Source: Kineosporia rhizophila
GTDB lineage: Bacteria; Actinomycetota; Actinomycetes; Actinomycetales; Kineosporiaceae
Reading direction: 5' to 3'
Assembly (NCBI RefSeq): GCF_021277265.1
Contig: NZ_JAJSOH010000009.1
Span: 62,001 to 126,000, forward strand
Length of the DNA stretch: 64,000 bases
Below the pieces are notes generated by a model. It saw only the letters and a list, made by a program, of their open reading frames with translations. It did not search any database and was not told the origin of the DNA. Each line of letters opens with the position of its first letter. Position 1 is the stretch's first letter. This document shows positions 16,002 through 23,904 of this stretch, in pieces. A program made the position numbers and the translations under genes.

Positions 16002-16460
16002 GTGGCGATCGCCGAATACCCCGACGAGCAGGTGTCGGCCCAGCCGATCGGCTACTGGAGCCGGGTGGCCTACCAGGCCACGGTGGGCCGGCTGCGGGCC
16101 GAGCTGGCAGTTCAGCAGCTCACCCAGCCGCACTGGTGGACGCTGAACCACGTGGCCGGTGATCCGGGGAAATGGACCCGGACGGAGCTGGCCATGAGGC
16201 TCCAGCCCTTCGACGACCTGGGTATCGAACTCGAGGACGTGTTCGACGACCTGATCGAGCGCGACTGGCTGGAGGAGTCCGACGGGTTCCGCCTGACCGC
16301 GCTCGGCGAGCAGGAACTGGCCAAGGCCCGCGAGCGGATGTCCGGCGCGCAGCAGGACACCCGCTCGGGGATCTCCACCGAGGACTACGTGACCACGATC
16401 AACACGCTGCGGCGGATGATCGGCAACCTCGGCGGCGACAGCGACCTACCGGGCCAGTAG
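16002..16460 (+). CDS. MarR-like winged-helix regulator
   Basis: A 152-residue protein with the alpha-helical start (GYWSRVAYQATVGRLRAELA), Trp-rich recognition-helix region (HWWTLNHVAG, WTRTELAMRL) and wing-like FRLTALGEQELAKARERM expected of MarR-type DNA-binding proteins. GTG at 16002 has GGAGGTAGCGCC immediately upstream. CTACCGT near 15965 resembles the -10 of other promoters in this window. It converges on, and overlaps by 15 bp, the alpha/beta hydrolase gene. Ligand and targets are unknown. Confidence 0.75.
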   Translation: MAIAEYPDEQVSAQPIGYWSRVAYQATVGRLRAELAVQQLTQPHWWTLNHVAGDPGKWTRTELAMRLQPFDDLGIELEDVFDDLIERDWLEESDGFRLTALGEQELAKARERMSGAQQDTRSGISTEDYVTTINTLRRMIGNLGGDSDLPGQ

Positions 16461-17312
16461 CTCGCGCAGCGCCTGAACGATCAGCGTCGGGTCCTCCTCG
16501 GCCATGAAGTGCCCGCAGTTCACCGTGCGGTGCACCAGGTTCTCCGGCTGCTGCACCCAGGCCTGCCAGCGGGCGACGGCCTGGCCGGTCATCTGCGGCC
16601 CCCAGTCCTGCTGCAGCACCGCGACCGGCATCTGCAGCCGGGTGCCTTCGCGGCGGTCGGCCTCGTCGTGCTCCACGTCGATGCCGATCGAGGCCCGGTA
16701 GTCGGCGACGATCGAGGTGACGGCGTCGCGGGACTTCTTCAGGTACACCTCGCGCACGTCCGCCGGCAGCGGGGTCCGGGCCCAGATGTCGAGGAAGTGG
16801 CCGAAGAACTCGTCCGGCACGGCGTTGATCATGGCTTCGGGCAGGCCCGGGGGCTGCGCCATCAGGTAGAGGTGCCAGCCCACGGCCGCCGACCGGCCGG
16901 CCATCACGTCCCACATGTCCAGGGTGGTGAACACGTCGAGCGAGGCCAGGTGAGTGATCACCCCCGGATGGTCGAGGCCGGCCCGGATCGCCACCAGGGC
17001 ACCGCGGTCGTGGCCGGCCAGGGCGAACTTCTCGAAGCCGAGGTTCTTGGCCACCGCCACCACGTCGGCCGCCATCGTGCGCTTGGAGTAGGTCTCGCCG
17101 GTGTCTTCGGGCTTGTCGCTGTCACCGTATCCGCGCAGGTCAGGGCAGATGACGGTGTTGGTCCGGGCGAGTTCGGAGGCCACCTCGCGCCAGCAGACGT
17201 GGGTCTGCGGGAAGCCGTGGAGCAGGACGATCGCCGGGCCGGAGCCGCCTACGGCCACGTTGAGGTGGACGCCGTTCGTGCCTTCGATGCGCTGCTGGGT
17301 GAAGTTGTTCAT
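16446..17312 (-). CDS. Alpha/beta hydrolase of the haloacetate dehalogenase/epoxide hydrolase group
   Basis: A 288-residue cytosolic alpha/beta hydrolase. The oxyanion-hole motif HGFPQTH (about 37-43), nucleophile elbow AGHDRGAL with Asp as nucleophile, and catalytic His in NCGHFMAEEDP are present. An Asp nucleophile with HDRGA resembles fluoroacetate/haloacetate dehalogenases and epoxide hydrolases rather than Ser esterases. The substrate cannot be fixed from sequence. ATG at 17312 is preferred over a TTG at 17336. The upstream region carries a 9-bp direct repeat with 11-bp periodicity, facing a divergent SARP gene, so the hydrolase may be its target. Confidence 0.85.
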   Translation of the reverse strand: MNNFTQQRIEGTNGVHLNVAVGGSGPAIVLLHGFPQTHVCWREVASELARTNTVICPDLRGYGDSDKPEDTGETYSKRTMAADVVAVAKNLGFEKFALAGHDRGALVAIRAGLDHPGVITHLASLDVFTTLDMWDVMAGRSAAVGWHLYLMAQPPGLPEAMINAVPDEFFGHFLDIWARTPLPADVREVYLKKSRDAVTSIVADYRASIGIDVEHDEADRREGTRLQMPVAVLQQDWGPQMTGQAVARWQAWVQQPENLVHRTVNCGHFMAEEDPTLIVQALRELLAR

Positions 17313-17319
17313 GGGCTCT

Positions 17320-17353
17320 ACGGTGGGGTGGGCCAATCAGTGTTCAATCAGTG
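17320..17353 (-). promoter_or_regulatory. Candidate SARP operator: 9-bp direct repeat, 11-bp period
   Basis: CAATCAGTG occurs at 17334-17342 and again at 17345-17353. On the minus strand this reads CACTGATTG-AA-CACTGATTG. Exactly 8 bp downstream lies CACCGT (17325-17320), a weak -10 candidate, then the hydrolase start at 17312. Direct repeats at 11-bp spacing 8 bp from the -10 box are the known arrangement for SARP activators, and a SARP gene starts 112 bp away in the opposite direction. Confidence 0.5.
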
Positions 17354-17464
17354 CCGGGTGCAGTTTGGGTTCTCAACCTTGCTTCGGGCGTGTCGTGTTT
17401 CCCAGGGCGGGTGGGGGGCTGGCGGTGGCTCGTCAGCACGCCGAACAGCTTAAAGTGAGGCCCG

Positions 17465-19501
17465 ATGCTGAACTTTGCCGTGCTTGGCCCCCTGGAGGTC
17501 GAAAGCGACGTACAGCCAGTCAAACTGGGCGGCCCCCGGCATCGTGCTGTCCTGGCCAGGCTTCTGATTGCCGCACCGCGCGTGGTGCCGGTGCAGTGGC
17601 TTATCGATGACCTTTGGGACGAGCCGCCCGAGGGGGCGCTCGGCTCGCTGCAGACGTTCGTCGGGGCGTTGCGGAAGGCTTTGGAGCCCCGGCGGCCGGC
17701 CCGGACCGCTTCTCGGCTGCTGGTCACGCAGGCGCCGGGTTATGCGCTGCGCCCGGAAGAGGTGGATGCCTGGCGGTTCGCGGACGGAGTCCGCGAGGGG
17801 GAGCGGCTGCTCTCCGTAGGGCAGCCGCTTGCGGCCCATGACCAGCTAGAACGTGCTTTAGGACGATGGCGAGGGCCTGCGTACGCAGAGTTCGCTGATC
17901 AGTCGTGGGCTCGCGGGGAGGTGCAAAGGCTGGACGAGCTCCGGTCGCTGGCCGTAGAGCGTCGGGCCGAGGCTGGGCTGGCGCTGGGGCGTTCGGCGGC
18001 GGTCGTTCTCGACCTGGAGGCGCAGGTCGACCGGCAGCCGTTGCGGGAAGACGGGTGGCGGCTGCTGGCTCTCGGGCTGTACCGCAGCGGCCGACAGGGG
18101 GATGCACTGGCCGCGCTGCGGCGGGCCCGTGAGGTTCTGGCCGAGCAACTGGGGATCGATCCCGGTGAGCCGCTGCGGCAGCTCGAGAGAGACATCCTCG
18201 ACCAGGCTCCCCATCTCGAAAAACCCTCTCAAAATCAGGTTTCCGGTGACGGCCTCTGGCACGCAGCGATCCGAACGCAGGATCCGAACCCGGTCGGGGC
18301 GATCGGGCGGCGGCAGCGGCTGGAGGCGCTGATGGGCCTGGTGCGGGCGCTCGCGGTCACCGGCGAGCTGACCCAGGCGCGGCAGTACCGGGCGGAGGCC
18401 GTGCGGGCTGCTGGCGATCTCGCCGATCCGCTGCTCTTCGCCCAGGTGGTCGGCGCTTTCGAGGTGCCCGCGATCTGGACCGCGAACGACGACGAGGAAC
18501 TGTCGACGTTTCTGGTCGAGTCGGCGGAGCGGGCGTTGGTCGGGATCGAGGCGCTGGGGGAGGAACACCCTTCCGAACGCGCCCGCCTACTGATCACGAT
18601 CGCCCTGGAGCGGCGGGCGGACAGCGGTCCGCGCGGAATGGAAGCGGCTCGGGAGGCGGAGCAGCTGGCCCGGGGGCTGAACGATCCGCACCTGCTCGCC
18701 CTGGCCCTGAACGGCCGATTCCTGCAGACCTTCGGCCGCGCCGGCCTGGCCCGCGAGCGCGCTCTCATCGGCCATCAGATTGTCGAGATCGCCGCAGGTC
18801 AGCCCGCCGAACAGGAGCTACCGACGGTGGCCGTGCTGGGTCACCTGATCCTGGTCCAGTCCTACGCCGCGCTGGCCGACCTGTCGGCCGCCGACCGACA
18901 CGCCCGGGCTGCGGACGAGCTTGCCGAAGCCCACGGCATTCCGCTGATCGGGGTGTTCACGGCCTGGTACCGAGCGTTGCGCGCCGCCCTCACCGGTCCG
19001 GCCGAGGTCGCGCAAGCCGCGTACGCCCAGGCCGCGGCCAAGTTGCCGGGCACGGGGATGCCCGGGGTCGAGAACGGCATCCTGCCGTTGGCCCTGCTCG
19101 GCCTCGACGTGATGCACGGCGGTACCGGAAAGCACTTGGCTGATCTGGACTTCGGCCCCTATCGACCCTGGTTCGACGCGCTCACCGGCGTGAGCCCGCC
19201 ACCGGCGTCCCCTCGTGATCTGCTCTTCGAGGCCCGCACGGTGCTGCACGCCCTGGCCGCGATCCGGTCCGGTGACCAGTCGGCCATGAGAAAGACTTAC
19301 GCGCAACTACTTCCAGCAGAGGACGAGGTGGCCGGGGCGGGGAGCGGAATGCTGGCTCTGGGGCCGGTCGCCGGGTATCTGGGCCGACTGGCCCGTGCTC
19401 AGGGGGAGAACGACCGCGCCGAGCGGCATTTCGCCAAGGAACGCGCGGTGCTCGCCCAACTGCGGCAGCAGACGGAAGGCCCGGCCACCCACGAGGGGTG
19501 A
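17465..19501 (+). CDS. SARP-type regulator (wHTH + BTAD) with helical C-terminal region
   Basis: A 678-residue regulator. The OmpR-like winged helix is residues 1-95 (LGPLEVESDVQPVKLGGPRH, TFVGALRKALE). The BTAD helical domain is about 97-240 (LERALGRWRGPAYAEFADQS, REDGWRLLALGLYRSGRQGD, LGIDPGEPLRQLERDIL). This N-terminal half defines SARP activators of secondary metabolism. Residues about 270-670 are all-helical and TPR-like, but there is no NB-ARC P-loop, unlike full AfsR; the HTH-BTAD module is joined directly to repeats. ATG at 17465 follows GTGAGG. It is divergent from the alpha/beta hydrolase gene, whose promoter carries a SARP-like direct repeat. Confidence 0.88.
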   Translation: MLNFAVLGPLEVESDVQPVKLGGPRHRAVLARLLIAAPRVVPVQWLIDDLWDEPPEGALGSLQTFVGALRKALEPRRPARTASRLLVTQAPGYALRPEEVDAWRFADGVREGERLLSVGQPLAAHDQLERALGRWRGPAYAEFADQSWARGEVQRLDELRSLAVERRAEAGLALGRSAAVVLDLEAQVDRQPLREDGWRLLALGLYRSGRQGDALAALRRAREVLAEQLGIDPGEPLRQLERDILDQAPHLEKPSQNQVSGDGLWHAAIRTQDPNPVGAIGRRQRLEALMGLVRALAVTGELTQARQYRAEAVRAAGDLADPLLFAQVVGAFEVPAIWTANDDEELSTFLVESAERALVGIEALGEEHPSERARLLITIALERRADSGPRGMEAAREAEQLARGLNDPHLLALALNGRFLQTFGRAGLARERALIGHQIVEIAAGQPAEQELPTVAVLGHLILVQSYAALADLSAADRHARAADELAEAHGIPLIGVFTAWYRALRAALTGPAEVAQAAYAQAAAKLPGTGMPGVENGILPLALLGLDVMHGGTGKHLADLDFGPYRPWFDALTGVSPPPASPRDLLFEARTVLHALAAIRSGDQSAMRKTYAQLLPAEDEVAGAGSGMLALGPVAGYLGRLARAQGENDRAERHFAKERAVLAQLRQQTEGPATHEG

Positions 19502-19523
19502 CCGGGTCGTCCAGCTGCTCGGA

Positions 19524-20207
19524 TCAGCGGTCCGTCTTGGCGTCCCGGCCGATCACGTCGGCCTCGTCCTCCTCGACCGGGACCACGGGGGTGCCGGGCG
19601 TGGCGAGCGGGGTGCCGTTGGCGGCGCCGTTGATCGTGGTGACCCCCGGGTCGGGCGTCCACGGGTCCTGGGCGGCGCTGCGCTGCTTCCAGACCACGGC
19701 AGCCGCACCGGCCGCCGCAGTGATCACGGTGAAGATCAGGAAGCGACGACGACGCTGCTGGCGACGCGCCTTCTTCTGGGCCTTCTTGTTGGCCGGCAGG
19801 TTCTGCACCGCCACGGCGGCGCGCTCCTGCGCGTGGTCGACGGCGTTGTCCCGGGCCGCGATGGCCGCGGCGGAGGCCGCGGCGATCGCCTCGGCCAGCT
19901 TGGGCAGCAGGTCGTCGACGACCTTGTCGCGGCCCTGGGCGACCACCGGGGCGGCCTTCTCCCGAGCCTGCGCGTAGCCCTTCTCCAGGGCCGGACCGGC
20001 GTGGTCGGCGGCGTTACGCACGGCCGGGACCACCTTGTCCTTCGTCACGACGGTCACCTTGTCCTTGGTCGCGTGAGCGACCGGGGTGACCCGCTCGACG
20101 ACCAGGGTGCCACCGGTGCGGGCGTTGACCGCCGCGGTGTCGAGCGCGGACCGCAGCTGAGCCCGGGTCTCCTTCTGTGCCTTGGCCCTCTTGCTTCGCG
20201 CCTTCAC
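19524..20207 (-). CDS. DUF5324-like membrane-anchored helical protein
   Basis: A 227-residue protein. A long amphipathic Ala/Lys-rich region (about 1-140; KDKVTVVTKDKVVPAVRNAA, REKAAPVVAQGRDKVVDDLL) resembles apolipoprotein-like repeats. A basic cluster (KKAQKKARRQQRRRR), one membrane helix (FLIFTVITAAAGAAAVVW) and an acidic Pro/Thr-rich tail follow. Similar proteins lie beside the cyclophilin/rhomboid genes near oriC in other actinobacteria. The function is unknown. It is divergent from the cyclophilin gene. Confidence 0.7.
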   Translation of the reverse strand: MKARSKRAKAQKETRAQLRSALDTAAVNARTGGTLVVERVTPVAHATKDKVTVVTKDKVVPAVRNAADHAGPALEKGYAQAREKAAPVVAQGRDKVVDDLLPKLAEAIAAASAAAIAARDNAVDHAQERAAVAVQNLPANKKAQKKARRQQRRRRFLIFTVITAAAGAAAVVWKQRSAAQDPWTPDPGVTTINGAANGTPLATPGTPVVPVEEDEADVIGRDAKTDR

Positions 20208-20479
20208 GGCATCGTCCTCCTTCTCGTGCGGTCACTCGCCGAAGCTCTGGGTGGTGCCGCGTTGGCGTCCATCGTTCCGCGATCTGAGCAATCTGCCACC
20301 CGAGCTCTGTCGTCCGATCCACTATGTGATCTTTAGGCGCGACGGCCAAGTCGGGATGCCATCCCCGGGATCATCCCCGGGCGCCGGTGCGTTGTGCGTA
20401 CGGACCGCAAAGGTCGCGAGGCACCGTCCGTGACAGACTTCCCGGGCACGCAACCGCCACTGAGAAGGGGTACACCCCG

Positions 20480-21010
20480 TTGACCGAGCAGCTTCCCTCG
20501 AACCTGTACGCCGACATGCTGACCAACCACGGTCTCATCCGGATCCAGTTGTTCCCGAACCACGCGCCCAAGACGGTGCGTAACTTCGTCGAGCTGGCCG
20601 AGGGCACCCAGGAGGGCGCCAACAACGGCAAGCACTTCTACGACGGCATCATCTTCCACCGGGTCATCGAGGGCTTCATGATCCAGGGTGGTGACCCGAC
20701 CGGCACCGGTACCGGTGGCCCGGGTTACAACTTCGACGACGAGATCCACCCGGAACTGTCGTTCACCCAGCCCTACCTGCTGGCCATGGCCAACGCCGGG
20801 GTCCGGGGCGGCCGGGGCACCAACGGCTCGCAGTTCTTCATCACCGTGAGCACCCCGACCCACCTGCAGGGCAAGCACACGATCTTCGGCCAGGTCGCCG
20901 ACCAGTCCAGCCGGGACGTGGTGGACAGCATCGCCAAGACCCCGACCGACCGTCGGGACCGTCCGGAGAAGGACGTGGTGATCGAGCGGGTCACCATCGA
21001 GCGCGGGTGA
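20480..21010 (+). CDS. ppiA: Peptidyl-prolyl cis-trans isomerase, cyclophilin type
   Basis: A 176-residue cytosolic cyclophilin, matching the family's usual length. Catalytic and binding motifs are complete: FHRVIEGFMIQGGDPTGTG (catalytic Arg in FHRV), the LAMANAG segment, the NGSQFFITV core and HTIFGQV. TTG at 20480 is proposed as start because it gives the conserved N-terminus shortly before LYADMLTNHGLIRIQ; AAGGGG lies about 9 nt upstream, and an upstream ATG at 20387 would add an atypical leader. Its TGA overlaps the GTG of the rhomboid gene by 4 nt. Confidence 0.93.
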   Translation: MTEQLPSNLYADMLTNHGLIRIQLFPNHAPKTVRNFVELAEGTQEGANNGKHFYDGIIFHRVIEGFMIQGGDPTGTGTGGPGYNFDDEIHPELSFTQPYLLAMANAGVRGGRGTNGSQFFITVSTPTHLQGKHTIFGQVADQSSRDVVDSIAKTPTDRRDRPEKDVVIERVTIERG

Positions 21011-21900
21011 GCTCTCAGCCCTCCACGGGTGGCGCGGCGGCCGAACCGGTCTGTCCGCGCCACCCGGACCGCGTCTCCTACGTCCGGTGCCAGCGCTGCG
21101 AGCGGCCGGTCTGCCCGGAGTGCCAGCGCGCCGCGGCCGTAGGGGTGCAGTGCGTGGACTGCGTGCGTGAGCAGAACAAGGGCGTACGCACGGCCCGCAC
21201 CCCGTTCGGGGCAGCAGTGACACAGGGCGGCCGGCCCGTCGTCACCCTGACGATCATCGGCCTGTGCGCCGTCGCCTGGCTCCTGCAGCAGGTGAACTCG
21301 CAGGTCACGGTCGACTTCTCGTTCTACCCGCCGTACGCGCTGTCCGAGCCCTGGCGGCTGCTCACCGCGGCGTTCCTGCACTCGCAGTCCAGCCCGCTGC
21401 ACATCCTGTTCAACATGTACGCCCTGTGGGTCACCGGGCCGTACCTGGAGCAGTTGTTCGGCCGGGTCCGTTTCGTGGCGCTGTACCTGATCAGTGCACT
21501 CGGCGGCTCGATCGGCTACCTGGTGCTGGCCAGCGCCGACCTCGAGAACGGCTCGGGCTGGCTCACCCCCACCGTGGGTGCCTCCGGCGCGGTGTTCGGC
21601 CTCTTCGGCGCGTTCTTCGTGGTGCAGCGCCGGCTGAACCGCGACGCCACGCAGGTCCTGGTGCTGATCGCGATCAACTTCGCGTTCGGCTTCGTAGTGC
21701 CCAACATCGCCTGGCAGGCCCACCTGGGTGGGCTGGTGACCGGGGTCGTGGCCGCTGCGGCTCTGGCCTACGCCCCCCGGGCCAACCGCACCGCGGTGCA
21801 GGCGGTGGGTCTGGCCGGTCTGGTCCTGGTGCTGGCCGCCGCCTACGCGGTCAAGATCAGTACCGTTCCGGAAGGGCTGCTGGTCCCGCTAGGCGGGTAG
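21007..21900 (+). CDS. Rhomboid intramembrane serine protease with N-terminal zinc-binding domain
   Basis: A 297-residue protein. The N-terminus carries a B-box-like zinc finger (CPRHPDRVSYVRCQRCERPV and CPECQ, then QCVDCV; about residues 16-57). The rhomboid domain has about six helices, with the conserved loop HSQSSPLHILFNMYALW, catalytic Ser in GASGAVFG and catalytic His in AWQAHLGGL, so the Ser-His dyad is intact. Substrates are unknown. It is translationally coupled to the cyclophilin gene, an arrangement conserved in many actinobacteria. Its 3' end overlaps the convergent HAD gene by 12 bp. Confidence 0.93.
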   Translation: MSSQPSTGGAAAEPVCPRHPDRVSYVRCQRCERPVCPECQRAAAVGVQCVDCVREQNKGVRTARTPFGAAVTQGGRPVVTLTIIGLCAVAWLLQQVNSQVTVDFSFYPPYALSEPWRLLTAAFLHSQSSPLHILFNMYALWVTGPYLEQLFGRVRFVALYLISALGGSIGYLVLASADLENGSGWLTPTVGASGAVFGLFGAFFVVQRRLNRDATQVLVLIAINFAFGFVVPNIAWQAHLGGLVTGVVAAAALAYAPRANRTAVQAVGLAGLVLVLAAAYAVKISTVPEGLLVPLGG

Positions 21901-22506
21901 CAGTCCCAGTTCGACCAGCACTTCGCGGCAGGCCTCCGGTGTCGTCCACCGGTGGGCCTGCCAGCCCCGCTCCCGGGCCGCGGTCACGTTCGGCGGCCGG
22001 TCGTCGAAGAAGACCAGTTCCGGGCCGGGGCGCCCCAGCCGCTCCTCCACCGCCCGGTAGATCCGCGGGTCCGGCTTGACCAGGCCGAGGTCGCAGGAGA
22101 ACACCCGCTGGTCGAACCCGGCCGACCAGTCGCTGTCCTTCACCACCCGGGCCATCGAGGCCGGCGCGTTCGACAGCAGGGCCGTGCTCACCCCGGCGTC
22201 CTGCAGGCCGGTGATCAGCTCCAGCCGGCTGGGGGCCAGGTGCAACCAGCGCCGGGCGTCGAAGAGGTCGAAGCGGGCGATGTCCTCGTCCGACCACTCC
22301 AGGCCGAGGTCGGCCGCCACCTTGGCCCAGTACTCCCGGGGCGAGGTGCCGCGGTCGTAGTCGGCCCGGTGCGCCCAGTACGGGCCGGCGAACCGCTCAC
22401 GCTCGACCCCGATCAGGTCGGACAGTTCGGGCACGCCGCCCTCGGACGTGGTGAGCACCCCACCGATGTCGAAAACCACTGCGGGCACTGTCGGTTTCAC
22501 CGGCAT
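21889..22506 (-). CDS. HAD-superfamily phosphatase (subfamily IA)
   Basis: A 205-residue cytosolic hydrolase. Motif I is FDIGGVL with the nucleophile Asp; the usual second Asp is replaced by Gly, as in the YihX-like FDIGGVL group. Motif II is ALLSNAP, motif III the Lys in GLVKPDPRIY, and motif IV FFDDRPPNV. The helical cap lies between motifs I and II (about 20-95). The substrate, a sugar phosphate or other phosphoester, cannot be assigned from sequence. It is convergent with the rhomboid gene. Confidence 0.88.
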   Translation of the reverse strand: MPVKPTVPAVVFDIGGVLTTSEGGVPELSDLIGVERERFAGPYWAHRADYDRGTSPREYWAKVAADLGLEWSDEDIARFDLFDARRWLHLAPSRLELITGLQDAGVSTALLSNAPASMARVVKDSDWSAGFDQRVFSCDLGLVKPDPRIYRAVEERLGRPGPELVFFDDRPPNVTAARERGWQAHRWTTPEACREVLVELGLLPA

Positions 22507-22593
22507 TTCGGGATTTCGTCCGTCTCGCGGGTTGGGTGACGATTCGGCCCGTCATGCAGGGTTTTTCAGCCCTGCCGACGGGCCGGCCTGCGC

Positions 22594-22613
22594 TTTTCCA
22601 CACCTGTGGATAA
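22594..22613. promoter_or_regulatory. Two inverted DnaA-box-like sites
   Basis: TTTTCCACA (22594-22602) and TGTGGATAA (22605-22613, i.e. TTATCCACA on the minus strand) face each other, separated by 2 bp. They lie in the 150-bp gap between the HAD gene and crgA, within an unusually AT-rich patch. The right box is a perfect consensus and the left is a one-base variant. Confidence 0.5.
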
Positions 22614-22656
22614 GTCTGGGGAGAACTTTCACAGGTGTAATTCCACAGGGGGAAGA

Positions 22657-22905
22657 TCAGCGCCAGCGGGTGAGCATGCCGAACCCGACCAGGGCGATGC
22701 CGATGCCCACGACCAGGTTCCAGTCGCCCAGGCTGGGCACCGGGTAGTCGCCCTGGGTGAGGTAGTAGGCCACGATGTAGGCCAGGCCCAGCAGCAGGAA
22801 CGTGACCATGATCGGCGCGAAGAACCGGCCGTTGGGCTTGGGGGCAGCAGCCTTGCCGCGGGGGGCTTCGTACCCACCCTTGTTCCGCTGCTTCGACTCG
22901 GGCAT
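22657..22905 (-). CDS. crgA: Cell division protein CrgA
   Basis: An 82-residue membrane protein with the CrgA layout. A basic N-terminal tail (MPESKQRNKGGYEAPRGKAA) is followed by two membrane helices (FFAPIMVTFLLLGLAYIVAY and WNLVVGIGIALVGFGMLTR), with the typical YYLTQGDYPVPSLGDWN between them. CrgA recruits or regulates FtsZ, penicillin-binding proteins and CwsA at the division or growth site in actinobacteria. ATG at 22905 has GGAGGAG 7 nt upstream; the longer frame to 22959 is not protein-like. Its place beside trpG and the pknB operon matches the conserved neighbourhood. Confidence 0.95.
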   Translation of the reverse strand: MPESKQRNKGGYEAPRGKAAAPKPNGRFFAPIMVTFLLLGLAYIVAYYLTQGDYPVPSLGDWNLVVGIGIALVGFGMLTRWR

Positions 22906-23001
22906 GGGAATACTCCTCCGGGGACAGGTGCTGCTCTCAAGGGCGACTGCACGCGCCACGGGGGGCCATGGGCGTGCGGCGACTTCCTCTAGCGTAGTGC
23001 C

Positions 23002-23904
23002 GTGGCCCCCGCATCGGACGATTCAGCTGAGGTACACAGTCACGGCCCAGTTCGCCCGGTGCCGGCCAACCCCCGTCTTCCGCTCGGAGGCACCGCCCGG
23101 CCGGTGGTCGGGCCGCCCCGCCGCACCCGGGCCGGGGCCCTCGGCGTTGGGGCCGTGCTGGTGGTGGCCGGTCTGCTGTTCAGCACCAGCGCCTACACCT
23201 CGCACGGCACCCAGCTGCGGTCGGAGCGGGCCAGCCTGGCCGACCTGCTGGTCGCCGAGAACCATCGCGTGCAGGAGCAGTCGACCCGCGTCGCGGAGCT
23301 GCGCGAGCAGGTCCGGACCGACACCGAGGCCGCGGCCCAGACCGATGCCACGATCCGGGGGCTGGAAGAGGGCTCGGCCGACGTGGAGGCGGTGGCCGGT
23401 CTGCTGCCGGTGAGCGGGCCCGGGCTGACCATCACCCTGGACGACGCGCCCCGCGACTCCTCGGTGCCCGACCAGGCCCGGCCGGACGACCTGGTGGTGC
23501 ACCAGCAGGACGTGCAGGCCGTGGTCAACGCGTTGTGGGCGGGCGGGGCCGAGGCGATGATGCTGATGGACCAGCGGGTGATCTCGACCAGTGCGGTGCG
23601 GTGCGTGGGCAACACGCTGATCCTGCAGGGGCGGGTCTACTCCCCTCCCTACGTCATCCGGGCCATCGGCGACGTGGACGGCATGCGCTCGGCGGTCGAC
23701 GCATCCCCCCAGATCAACATCTACCTGCAGTACGTGGCGTCGCTGCGGCTGGGCTGGGACGTGGAGAGCTCACAGGCTCTGGACTTCCCCGCCTACCAGG
23801 GGCCGCTGAGCCTCAGCCACGCCCGGGTCGCGGGGACGCCGGGTGCTTCGCCGACCTCCCCGTCCAAGTCCAAGAAGACCACCGAGAGCCCGCAGGAGTC
23901 CTGA
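23002..23904 (+). CDS. DUF881 family membrane-anchored protein
   Basis: A 300-residue protein: a basic cytoplasmic N-terminus (about 1-42), one membrane helix (GALGVGAVLVVAGLLFSTSA), a coiled coil (about 75-125; RVQEQSTRVAELREQVRTDT) and the extracytoplasmic DUF881 domain (about 130-265; LLPVSGPGLTITLDDAP, VHQQDVQAVVNALWAGGAEA, ISTSAVRCVGNTL). DUF881 proteins are conserved next to cell-division genes in Gram-positives, but their role is undefined. No Shine-Dalgarno is visible before GTG 23002, and it may be leaderless (TAGCGT at 22990-22995). It directly precedes trpG. Confidence 0.88.
   Translation: MAPASDDSAEVHSHGPVRPVPANPRLPLGGTARPVVGPPRRTRAGALGVGAVLVVAGLLFSTSAYTSHGTQLRSERASLADLLVAENHRVQEQSTRVAELREQVRTDTEAAAQTDATIRGLEEGSADVEAVAGLLPVSGPGLTITLDDAPRDSSVPDQARPDDLVVHQQDVQAVVNALWAGGAEAMMLMDQRVISTSAVRCVGNTLILQGRVYSPPYVIRAIGDVDGMRSAVDASPQINIYLQYVASLRLGWDVESSQALDFPAYQGPLSLSHARVAGTPGASPTSPSKSKKTTESPQES

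Noticed and set aside
22639-22647. Third DnaA box near crgA (AATTCCACA)
   Set aside because: Three mismatches to TTATCCACA; only the CCACA half is shared.
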